Positions 52,988 to 60,305 of a stretch of DNA of 64,000 nucleotides are shown piece by piece. Positions within the stretch are counted from its first letter, which is position 1. Every line of letters starts with the position of its first letter. The notes below the pieces were generated by a model. The model saw only the letters and a program-made list of their open reading frames with translations, did no database searches and was not told where the DNA came from. Origin of the DNA: Pseudactinotalea terrae (GTDB lineage: Bacteria; Actinomycetota; Actinomycetes; Actinomycetales; Beutenbergiaceae); NCBI RefSeq assembly GCF_009733845.1, contig NZ_WNXZ01000006.1:124001-188000 (forward strand), in the 5' to 3' direction. The position numbers and the translations under genes are program-made.

Positions 52988-53884
52988 ATGCGCACCCCGA
53001 TGCACGACGACGAGACCCTCACCGATGCCCCGCTCGCCCGCCGGCTGCTGGCCGAGCAGGCGCCGCAATGGGCCGACCTCCCGCTGGCGTTCGTGGAGCA
53101 CTTCGGCACGGACCACGATGTCTACCGGCTCGGCGCAGACATGTCGCTGCGGCTTCCCCGCTCCGCCTGGGCGGGCACCCAGGCTGCGAAGGAGAGCACG
53201 GTGCTGGCGGCGATGGCGCACCGTCTCTCGTTGCCCGTCCCTGAGGTCCTGCTCCTCGGAGAACCGACCGAGGAGTTTCCGCACCCCTGGTCGGTGCAGC
53301 GATGGCTGCCCGGCGCAGCCGCCACCGAGGCCCAGGCCGATCCGGAGCTGCTCGCCGCCGATCTGGCCACCTTCGTGCTCTCGCTGCGGACCGTCCCGAT
53401 CGAGGGTGCGCCGCCGCTCCCGGCGTCGGCGCGAGGTGGCGAGCTGGCCCTGCACGACGAGGTCGTCGGCCTGCGGATCGCCGAGCTCGGGCAGCGCGTG
53501 GAGGCACAGACCATGGTGAGGGCGTGGGAGGAGTCGCGCTCCGCCGTCGGCCCCTCGGGCGCGGCATGGACTCATGGCGACCTCCTCCCCGGGAACCTCC
53601 TTCTCGCGGAGGGGCGGCTCAGCGGCGTCATCGACTTCGGAGCCCTCAACGTGACCGACCCCGCGCTCGACCTCACGCCCTGCTGGTATCTGTTCGACGG
53701 CGTGGCCTCGCCTGCCGGGCAGCACTACCTCACTGCTCTGGAGGCGACCGAGGCCGATGTGCGCAGGGCGCGTGGCTGGGCGCAGCTGCAGGCGCTCAAC
53801 GCGCGCGGCTACTACGAGGGCACCAACCCGGGCATGGCCGGGCTCGCTGAGCGTGCGCTGGCCCTGATCGCGGCCGAGGCCTGA
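52988..53884 (+). CDS. Aminoglycoside phosphotransferase-fold kinase
   Basis: The 298-residue protein has the APH fold. VYRLGADMSLRLPR is the nucleotide lobe strand with a basic residue, TWTHGDLLPGNLLL-like AWTHGDLLPGNLL is the catalytic loop (Asp), and GVIDFGAL is the metal-binding loop (Asp). Relatives phosphorylate aminoglycosides, macrolides or metabolites. The sequence does not show which. ATG 52988 or ATG 53000 could be the start; upstream frame is intergenic. It stops 1 bp before the convergent reductase gene ends. Confidence 0.85.
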   Translation: MRTPMHDDETLTDAPLARRLLAEQAPQWADLPLAFVEHFGTDHDVYRLGADMSLRLPRSAWAGTQAAKESTVLAAMAHRLSLPVPEVLLLGEPTEEFPHPWSVQRWLPGAAATEAQADPELLAADLATFVLSLRTVPIEGAPPLPASARGGELALHDEVVGLRIAELGQRVEAQTMVRAWEESRSAVGPSGAAWTHGDLLPGNLLLAEGRLSGVIDFGALNVTDPALDLTPCWYLFDGVASPAGQHYLTALEATEADVRRARGWAQLQALNARGYYEGTNPGMAGLAERALALIAAEA

Positions 53885-53885
53885 G

Positions 53886-54881
53886 CTACGGCGTCGGCGC
53901 GTCCTCGGCGAGCAGGCCAGCGCTTCGGAGGTCGTCCCACAGCCCGGCCGGGACCTCGGCCCGCTCCCGGGCGACGGCGTCGGTGACATCCTGCGCCGAT
54001 CTCATCCCGACGACGGTCGAGACCACGGCGGGGTGACCGCTCACGAAGGCGACCGCAGCCTCGGGCAGCGTGACGCCGTGCTGCTCGCAGAGATCGGCGA
54101 TCGCGTGCACCCGGCGCAGCAGTTCCTCGGGCGCGGGCGCGTAGTTGTAGGTGGCGCCCTCGCGCGGTCGCGGCCGCGCGAGCAGCCCGGAGTTGTAGAC
54201 GCCGGCGATGACGATCCCCACCTGGTTCTCGGTCGCGGCGGGCAGCAGGTCGGTCAGTGCCGGCTGCTCGAGCAGCGTGTAGCGGCCCGCGCACATGAGC
54301 ACGTCGACATCGGTCTCGCGCGCGAACCGCGCCAGGTGCTCGGAGAAGTTCATCCCCGCCCCGACGGCGCTCAGCACGCCCTCCTCGCGCAGCTCGACCA
54401 GAGCCGGGATCGCCTCCGCGACCGCCTGGTCCATGCGCTCCTCGGGGTCGTGCAGGTAGGCGATGTCGATCCGGTCCAGACCCAGGCGCTCGAGCGAGTC
54501 CTCGATCGAACGTCGGATCCCGTCCCGCGTGAGGTCCCACTCGCGCCGTCGATCGGTCGGGACGGCGAAACCGCCGTCCTCCAGATCGGAGCCACCGGCG
54601 GTCTCGGGGGAGTCGACGATGAGCCGCCCCACCTTGGTCGAGAGCACCAGCTCCTCGCGCGGCAGCTCGGCGAGCAGCGGACCGAGCCGCCGCTCCGACA
54701 GCCCGAGCCCGTAGTGGGGAGCGGTGTCGACGTAACGGATGCCGCTGTCCCAGGCGGTCCCGACGGCGGCCGCGATGTCCTCGTCGGTGCGCGGGCGACC
54801 GAGGTTGCCGGCCTGGGCGCCGCCGAAGCCGATCGCCGTCAGGTGTACATCAGGTCGCTTGGGAAGGGGGCGTGTCTGCAT
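53886..54881 (-). CDS. Aldo/keto reductase, L-fucose dehydrogenase-like group
   Basis: The 331-residue TIM-barrel oxidoreductase has GFGGAQAGNLGR, YVDTAPHYGLGLSERRLG (catalytic Asp and Tyr) and STKVGR (catalytic Lys). LGLDRIDIAYLHDPE carries the catalytic His. This pattern is that of D-threo-aldose/L-fucose 1-dehydrogenases and pyridoxal dehydrogenases. A role in fucose oxidation would suit the fucosidase locus, but it is 45 kb away and unlinked in the window. Confidence 0.85.
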   Translation of the reverse strand: MQTRPLPKRPDVHLTAIGFGGAQAGNLGRPRTDEDIAAAVGTAWDSGIRYVDTAPHYGLGLSERRLGPLLAELPREELVLSTKVGRLIVDSPETAGGSDLEDGGFAVPTDRRREWDLTRDGIRRSIEDSLERLGLDRIDIAYLHDPEERMDQAVAEAIPALVELREEGVLSAVGAGMNFSEHLARFARETDVDVLMCAGRYTLLEQPALTDLLPAATENQVGIVIAGVYNSGLLARPRPREGATYNYAPAPEELLRRVHAIADLCEQHGVTLPEAAVAFVSGHPAVVSTVVGMRSAQDVTDAVARERAEVPAGLWDDLRSAGLLAEDAPTP

Positions 54882-55003
54882 CGTTGCCTCGGCTGCCTGT
54901 CCAGGGGATCGGCGAGCTCGGACCCGGGCGGCGAGCTCGTACGCCGCACCGTACTGTCCCGCCCGGGGTGTCCGAGAACGGCGCCACAGAACGAGACCCG
55001 CCC

Positions 55004-55762
55004 TCAGGAGTAGTAGAGCGCGACCGGCCTGCCGTCGATCTCGTGGACGTCGACCGGGGTGTCGTACACGCGCTCGAGAACGGCGGCGTCCATCACCTCG
55101 GCGGCGGGGGCGTCGGCCACCACCCGACCCTCCCGCATCGCCACGATCCGGTCGGCGTAGGTGGCGGCGAAGTTGATGTCGTGCAGCACGACGACGATCC
55201 GCTTGTCGAGCTCGTCGGCCATCCGCCGCAGCAACTTCATGATCTCGGTCATGTGCCGCAGGTCGAGGTTGTTGAGCGGCTCGTCGAGTAGCACGTACCG
55301 GGTGTCCTGCGCGAGCACCATCGCGATGAAGGCCCGCTGGCGCTGACCGCCCGAGAGCTCGTCGAGGAACCGGCCCCGGTAGGCGTCCAGCTCGAGGTAG
55401 TCGATCGCGCGCTCGATGTGGTCACGATCCACCTCGGTGAGCCGGCCGCGCGAGTGCGGGAACCGCCCGAACTCGACCAGGTCGTGCACGGTCAGCCGCG
55501 CCCCCACGTGGTTGTCCTGCCGCAGCACCGCGAGTGCGGTGGCGAGCTCGGGCGAGGAGGCGGTCGCGACGTCGAGGCCGTCGACGCTCACGGTCCCGGC
55601 ATCTGGCTTGAGCAGCCGGCCGACCAGCGAGAACAGCGTCGACTTGCCGGCGCCGTTGGGTCCGATGAGCGCGACGATGCCCTCGCCCCCGAAGGTGAGG
55701 GAGACGTCGTCGACGACGGTCGTGGAGCCGTAGCGCTTGGTGACGTTCTCGAGCGCGATCAT
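55004..55762 (-). CDS. Iron-siderophore ABC transporter ATPase
   Basis: The 252-residue ATPase is of the FepC/YclP/CeuD type. It has Walker A IGPNGAGKST, Q-loop LRQDNHVGARLTV, signature LSGGQRQRAFIA, Walker B YVLLDEPLNNLDLRH and VLHDINFA. ATG 55762 overlaps the permease stop (ATGA). It is the last gene of a four-gene importer. Confidence 0.93.
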   Translation of the reverse strand: MIALENVTKRYGSTTVVDDVSLTFGGEGIVALIGPNGAGKSTLFSLVGRLLKPDAGTVSVDGLDVATASSPELATALAVLRQDNHVGARLTVHDLVEFGRFPHSRGRLTEVDRDHIERAIDYLELDAYRGRFLDELSGGQRQRAFIAMVLAQDTRYVLLDEPLNNLDLRHMTEIMKLLRRMADELDKRIVVVLHDINFAATYADRIVAMREGRVVADAPAAEVMDAAVLERVYDTPVDVHEIDGRPVALYYS

Positions 55763-56787
55763 CGCGCCCCCTTTCGTAGCACCAGGTAGAGGAAGAAGAG
55801 GCCACCGGCGAACTCGATGATCGTCGAGAGCGTGCCGCCGTAGCCGAACACCTGCTCGAGGACCAGCTGGCCCCCGATCAGGCAGAGCATGCCGATGCCG
55901 ACCGCGCAGGGCAGCGTCCACGCATGCCGGAACGAGCCGGCGTAGGAGTACGCGAGGTTCGCGACGATCAGGCCGAAGAACAGAATCGGGCCCACGAGCG
56001 CCGTCGACGCCGCGACCATGAGCGAGACGATCGTGAACAGGGCGAGCACCACGCGCCGGTGCTCCACGCCCAAGCCGATCGCCGCCGGCGCGCCGAGGGT
56101 GAGCACGTCGAGCGTGCGCAGCAGCGGCACGGTGGCGATGGCGCCGGCCACGACGAGGGCGCCCGTGAGCGTCAGCAGCAGCTCGTCGGGTCGCGTCAGC
56201 GACGCGAACATCGCGTCGGAGAGCACCTGGAAGTCGAGGGGGTCGAGCATCCGCTGCATCCACTCGGCGAAGCTGCGGAAGAAGACCCCGAGCACGATGC
56301 CGACCAGCAGCATCAGGTGGACCGAGCGGCGACGGCCCCCGAAGAGCCAGGTGAACAGCGCGGAGCTGAACGTCATCATCACGCCGACCTGGACCAGCCA
56401 CAGCGTCAGCGGGTCGAACGTGAGGAACGACTGCGACCCGAGGAAGAACACGATGATCGTGGAGATCAGCACGTAGAAGGCGTCGAACCCCATGATCGAC
56501 GGCGTGAGGATGCGGTTCGCGGTGATCGTGTGGAACACGACCGTCGAGACCCCGACGGCGGTCGCGACCACGAGCATCGCCGCCACCGTGAGCCCTCGGA
56601 TCCGCAACGCGAACGCCAGCGATCCCGGCACGTCGGTGAACAGGTAGATCCCGACGGCCACGGCGATGACCGCGGCGAGCACGGTGAGCCGGACCCACGG
56701 CTGCGACCACAGCTCGCGCAGCCCGCGGCCGCGGCGCAATGGTGCGGGGATCTCGGGTGCCCCGACCTCGAAGGTGTCAGTGGGCAC
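55759..56787 (-). CDS. Iron-siderophore ABC transporter permease 2 (FecCD family)
   Basis: The 342-residue permease has about nine or ten membrane helices. The FecCD pattern is visible in LTVAAMLVVATAVGVSTVVF, NRILTPSIMGFDAFYVL, and the coupling loop with ALGVEHRR-like IGLGVEHRRVV. GPILFFGLIVANLAYSYAG follows. It resembles the YclO/CeuC-type partner that pairs with a different first permease. It overlaps permease 1 by 11 nt. Confidence 0.92.
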   Translation of the reverse strand: MPTDTFEVGAPEIPAPLRRGRGLRELWSQPWVRLTVLAAVIAVAVGIYLFTDVPGSLAFALRIRGLTVAAMLVVATAVGVSTVVFHTITANRILTPSIMGFDAFYVLISTIIVFFLGSQSFLTFDPLTLWLVQVGVMMTFSSALFTWLFGGRRRSVHLMLLVGIVLGVFFRSFAEWMQRMLDPLDFQVLSDAMFASLTRPDELLLTLTGALVVAGAIATVPLLRTLDVLTLGAPAAIGLGVEHRRVVLALFTIVSLMVAASTALVGPILFFGLIVANLAYSYAGSFRHAWTLPCAVGIGMLCLIGGQLVLEQVFGYGGTLSTIIEFAGGLFFLYLVLRKGAR

Positions 56788-57796
56788 GGGTTCTCCTGCG
56801 CAGCAGCAGCCAGAGGAACAACGCGGCCCCGATCACCCCGACGATCACCGACAGCGGGATCTCGTAGGGGAACCGGATGAGCCGGGCGAGGATGTCGCAC
56901 GCGACCACGAACAGCGCGCCGAGACCGGCGACCCACGGGATGGCTCGCCGCACGTTGTCACCGATGATCAGGCTGACGACGTTCGGCACCACGAGCCCGA
57001 GGAACGGGATCATGCCCGCGGTCACCAGCACCGCCGCGGTGATCACGGCGATGATCACCATGCCGACGGCGACCACCCGTTGGTAGTGCAGGCCGAGGTT
57101 GGTCGCGAACTCCTCACCGAGGCCGACCACGCTGAAGCGGTCCGCCGCGAACCACGCGACGACGACCATCGCGGCTGCGACCCAGACCAGCTCGTAGCGG
57201 CCCTGCATCACGGTCGAGAAGCTGCCCTGCGCCCACTGCCCGAGCGACTGGAGCAGGTCGAGCCGGTAGGCGAAGAACGTGGTGACCGAGCCGATGATGC
57301 CGCCGAGCATGATGCCGACGAGCGGCACGAGCACCAGCTGTCGGACCGGGATCGCGCGGATGACGCGCAGGAACACCCAGGTGCCGAGCAGCCCGAAGAC
57401 GGCGGCGACGGCCATCTTCCCCATCACGGCCAACCCTGGCCAGAGCACGATCGTGAGCAACATCCCGAAGGTCGCGAACTCGGTGACGCCCGTGGTGCCG
57501 GGCTCCACGAACTTGTTGCGCACGAGCATCTGCATGATCAGGCCGGCGATGCCGAGCGATGCGCCCACCAGGACCACCGCGACGGTGCGGGGCGCCCTGC
57601 TGACGACCAGCAAGAACGCCGCCGTTCCCTCGCTGCCGCCGCTGATCAGGGAGGCGGGTGAGACGTCCGAGACGCCGATGAACAGGCTCAGGATCGTCAA
57701 CGTGTCCAGCAGCACGCCGATCAGCGCCCCCACCCAGGCCCGTCGGGGACGGGGCGGGGCGGGGGCGCTGACGGTCTCGGCGACAGCGGTGGTCAC
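56777..57796 (-). CDS. Iron-siderophore ABC transporter permease 1 (FecCD family)
   Basis: The 339-residue permease has RAPRTVAVVLVGASLGIAGL (typical FecCD opening), MQMLVRNKFVEPGTTGVTEF, and GMIPFLGLVVPNVVSLIIGD. It forms a heterodimer with permease 2. The start GTG 57796 lies 15 bp after the binding-protein stop. Together with the binding protein upstream it fits the YclNOPQ/CeuBCDE group. Confidence 0.92.
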   Translation of the reverse strand: MTTAVAETVSAPAPPRPRRAWVGALIGVLLDTLTILSLFIGVSDVSPASLISGGSEGTAAFLLVVSRAPRTVAVVLVGASLGIAGLIMQMLVRNKFVEPGTTGVTEFATFGMLLTIVLWPGLAVMGKMAVAAVFGLLGTWVFLRVIRAIPVRQLVLVPLVGIMLGGIIGSVTTFFAYRLDLLQSLGQWAQGSFSTVMQGRYELVWVAAAMVVVAWFAADRFSVVGLGEEFATNLGLHYQRVVAVGMVIIAVITAAVLVTAGMIPFLGLVVPNVVSLIIGDNVRRAIPWVAGLGALFVVACDILARLIRFPYEIPLSVIVGVIGAALFLWLLLRRRTRAH

Positions 57797-57811
57797 GTGC
57801 GGAGCGGGGCT

Positions 57812-58834
57812 CTACTTCGCGATCTGCATGACGTCGTCGATCAGCAGCTGCGTGGTCGCGATGCCGCCGTAGACGATGTACCAGGCGACCGGGTCGAGGT
57901 AGACGATCGAGTCCGTGGTGGAGGCGGTGGTCTGATGCACGATCTCGTTGTCGAGCACCTGCGCCGCTGCGCCCTGCTCGGCCTCGCCGGTGGCGACGTC
58001 GCGGTCGATCACCCACAGCACGTCCGGGTCGTGCTCGAGCAGGAACTCGAACGAGACCGGCTCGCCGTGGGTGGCGGAACGGACGTCCTCGACGACCGGC
58101 GTCACACCGAAGACGTCGTAGAGCAGGCCGCCGCGCACGTTGGCGCTGCCACCCTCGGCGCCCGACGGCGCGAGCGCGTTGAGCTGGCCGCCGGAGACCA
58201 TCAGGCCGAGGCCCGTGCCGGCCGCAGCGGCCGCCGTCCTGGCCTCCTCGATGCCGGCGTTCAGCTCGTCAAGGGCCGCGGCGGCCTCGTCCTCGGCGCC
58301 GAGCACCTCACCCAGGAAGGTGACGTTGTTCTCGAGGGTCTCGAGGTACGTGCCACGGATGCCGAGGTCGATCGTCGGGGCGATCTCGCTCAGGTCCTCG
58401 TACAGGCCCGAGGAGCGACCGCCGATGATGATGAGGTCCGGCTGCTGTGCCTCGATCTCGATGAGGTCGGCCTCGAACAAGGTCCCCGCGTTGAAGGCGT
58501 CGTCCGCCAGGAAGCCCTGCAGGTACTCGGGCACGGACTCCAGCGGTGCACCGGTGATCTCGCCGCCGAGCGAACCGACCGTGTCGACCGTGGCCATCTC
58601 GAAGGCGACGATCCGCTCGGGATCGAGCGGCACCTCGACGGTGGTCGCCTCGTAGACCGGGTCCTCGTCCTCGCCCGCCACGTTGCGGTCCCAGGTGTAG
58701 GTGATGGTCTCGGCCGCGTCGTCTCCTGCGCCGTCGGCGTCGGAGCTCGCGCCCGCCGAGGCGCCGCACCCGGCGACGACGAGGGCGGACACCGCGATCA
58801 GCGAGATCGCAGCGAGTGGTCGGTGCACGGTCAT
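57812..58834 (-). CDS. Iron-siderophore binding lipoprotein
   Basis: From ATG 58834 (GGGAG upstream) the protein has 340 residues, with a lipoprotein signal ending in LVVAGC. The mature part is a periplasmic-binding-protein type 2 (Fhu/CeuE-like) domain: PERIVAFEMATVDTVGSLGG, IEAQQPDLIIIGGRSS, LEHDPDVLWVIDRD and LDPVAWYIVYGG. Relatives bind catecholate siderophores or their iron complexes. It is the first gene of the operon, behind a DtxR/IdeR-type box. Confidence 0.93.
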   Translation of the reverse strand: MTVHRPLAAISLIAVSALVVAGCGASAGASSDADGAGDDAAETITYTWDRNVAGEDEDPVYEATTVEVPLDPERIVAFEMATVDTVGSLGGEITGAPLESVPEYLQGFLADDAFNAGTLFEADLIEIEAQQPDLIIIGGRSSGLYEDLSEIAPTIDLGIRGTYLETLENNVTFLGEVLGAEDEAAAALDELNAGIEEARTAAAAAGTGLGLMVSGGQLNALAPSGAEGGSANVRGGLLYDVFGVTPVVEDVRSATHGEPVSFEFLLEHDPDVLWVIDRDVATGEAEQGAAAQVLDNEIVHQTTASTTDSIVYLDPVAWYIVYGGIATTQLLIDDVMQIAK

Positions 58835-58944
58835 GGCAAGGCTCTCCCGAGTGGTTGGTCGACCCACGGTGGGTGCGCGACGAAGGCGCACGCCACCGTC
58901 GGCTGGCTGCCCGCCGCTGACGCGGCGACGAGCGAGCGCTCGCC

Positions 58945-58963
58945 TAAGGCAAGCCTTACCTAA
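58945..58963 (-). promoter_or_regulatory. DtxR/IdeR iron box before the siderophore importer operon
   Basis: The minus strand reads TTAGGTAAGGCTTGCCTTA. This matches the known consensus TTAGGTTAGGCTAACCTAA at 14-15 of 19 positions and keeps the two-fold symmetry. It lies 110 bp upstream of the binding-protein start, so iron-dependent repression is expected. Confidence 0.85.
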
Positions 58964-59097
58964 CCAACAACGGCGGGATTCCGCAAGTCGAGCGTGACGA
59001 AATGAGACGCCGCTACCCCCGGGCGGCCGGCACAGGTCCGAACTGGTCGTCCTCAGGCCCGGCGGTGAGCCAGCGTCCACGCTGCCCGGGGAAAGCG

Positions 59098-59277
59098 GTG
59101 GCTGAGCGTCCACTGGCGCCCTGTCCATGGACGCTGGTGCACCACTTCCCGGGGGCTGGTGGTTGAGCGTCTACCGGCACCGGCCCTATGGGCGCTGGAG
59201 CACCATCCCAGGGTGGCTGGTGGTTGAGCGTCCACTGGCGCCCTGTCTATGGACGCTGGTGCACCGCTTCCCGGGTG
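59098..59277. repeat. Array of three imperfect repeats of about 61 bp, each with a hairpin
   Basis: Units at about 59098-59155, 59156-59216 and 59217-59277 share GAGCGTCCACTGGCGCCCTG and further blocks; the middle one is the most diverged. In units 1 and 3 AGCGTCCA pairs with TGGACGCT over 8 bp with a 15-nt loop; unit 2 keeps much of the stem with wobble pairs. The array fills the gap just after the second aldo/keto reductase gene. No gene is supported in the rest of 58964-59285. Confidence 0.75.
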
Positions 59278-59285
59278 GCTGGTGG

Positions 59286-60266
59286 TTACCAGGCGTAGGC
59301 CTCCGGGGCCGGGTTGCTGCCCTTGGGGAAGGGTGCCGGGAACAGCTCCTCCAGGCGGTCGAGCGTGGCGTCGTCGAGCTCGATGTCTGGCACGCGCAGG
59401 CTCTCGTTGAGCTGCTGGATGGTGCGCGGCCCGATGATCGGGGCGGTCACGGCGGGGCGGGTGAGCAGCCACGCGAGCGCGACGTCGGCGGGCTTCTCGC
59501 CGATCTCCTCGCACAGTGCCTCGTACGTGGTCAGCACCTCGCGGTTCTTCTCGATGCCCTCGGCGTTGGCGGTGCCGCGACCCTCGACGCCCTCGCGCTC
59601 CTTGGCGAGCACGCCACCCAGCAGCCCGCCGGCCAGGGGCGACCACGGGATCACGCCGAGCCCGTAGTGCTCGGCAGCGGGCAGCACCTCGAGCTCGACC
59701 CAGCGCGACATCAGGTTGTAGAGCGACTGCTCGCTGACCAGCCCGACCATCCCCAGCGCCGCAGCTGCGCCCTGCGCGGTGGCGATGTGCCAGCCTGCGA
59801 AGTTCGAGGACCCGGCGTACAGGATCTTTCCTTGCTGGCGCAGCACGCTCATCGCTTCCCAGATCTCGTCCCAGGGAGTCTCCCGGTCGATGTGGTGCAT
59901 CTGGTAGAGGTCGATGTAGTCGGTTTGCAGCCGCTTGAGCGAGGCGTCGGCGGCGCGGCGGATGTTGAGCGCCGAGAGCTTGCCCTCGTTGGGCCAGTCG
60001 CCCATGGCGCCGTAGAGCTTGGTCGCGAGCACGGTGCGCTCGCGCCGCCCGCCGCCCGAGGCGAACCAGCGGCCGAGGATCTCCTCGGTCTCGCCCGGCT
60101 GGGTGCCGTAGCGGTTGGCGGTGTCGAAGAAGTTCAGGCCCGCGTCGTGCGCGGCGTCCATGATCGCGTGGCTGTCGGCCTCGCTCGTGCGAGGGCCGAA
60201 GTTCATCGTGCCGAGAACGAGCGGGGAGACCTGCAGGCCGGTGCGGCCGAGATGGCGGTAGTCCAT
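59286..60266 (-). CDS. Aldo/keto reductase, YghZ/Tim-type
   Basis: The 326-residue enzyme has LGRTGLQVSPLVLGTMNFG, FFDTANRYG (catalytic Asp and Tyr), VLATKLYG (Lys) and YIDLYQMHHID (His). C-terminal PIIGPRTIQQLNESL is the NADPH-binding end. Substrate unknown. TAGGTT (60273-60278) lies 6 nt before the ATG, supporting this start. The gene ends at the repeat array. Confidence 0.9.
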   Translation of the reverse strand: MDYRHLGRTGLQVSPLVLGTMNFGPRTSEADSHAIMDAAHDAGLNFFDTANRYGTQPGETEEILGRWFASGGGRRERTVLATKLYGAMGDWPNEGKLSALNIRRAADASLKRLQTDYIDLYQMHHIDRETPWDEIWEAMSVLRQQGKILYAGSSNFAGWHIATAQGAAAALGMVGLVSEQSLYNLMSRWVELEVLPAAEHYGLGVIPWSPLAGGLLGGVLAKEREGVEGRGTANAEGIEKNREVLTTYEALCEEIGEKPADVALAWLLTRPAVTAPIIGPRTIQQLNESLRVPDIELDDATLDRLEELFPAPFPKGSNPAPEAYAW

Positions 60267-60272
60267 CTCTCG

Positions 60273-60278
60273 AACCTA
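60273..60278 (-). promoter_or_regulatory. -10 box of a leaderless promoter for the aldo/keto reductase
   Basis: Minus-strand TAGGTT ends 6 nt before the ATG at 60266, with no ribosome-binding site. Confidence 0.5.
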
Positions 60279-60305
60279 GCCCTCCGACCGCTGGTCAGTC
60301 ACGCC

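Noticed and set aside
52988-53884. Calling the kinase an aminoglycoside resistance gene
   Set aside because: The APH fold is shared by many metabolic kinases, and nothing in the sequence or context shows drug substrates.
51194-53989. 931-codon minus frame
   Set aside because: The extension beyond 52756 runs opposite the APH-fold kinase gene. The leaderless promoter at 52764-52792 fixes the HNH start.
59098-59277. CRISPR array
   Set aside because: Repeats are directly adjacent and imperfect, with no unique spacers and no cas genes.
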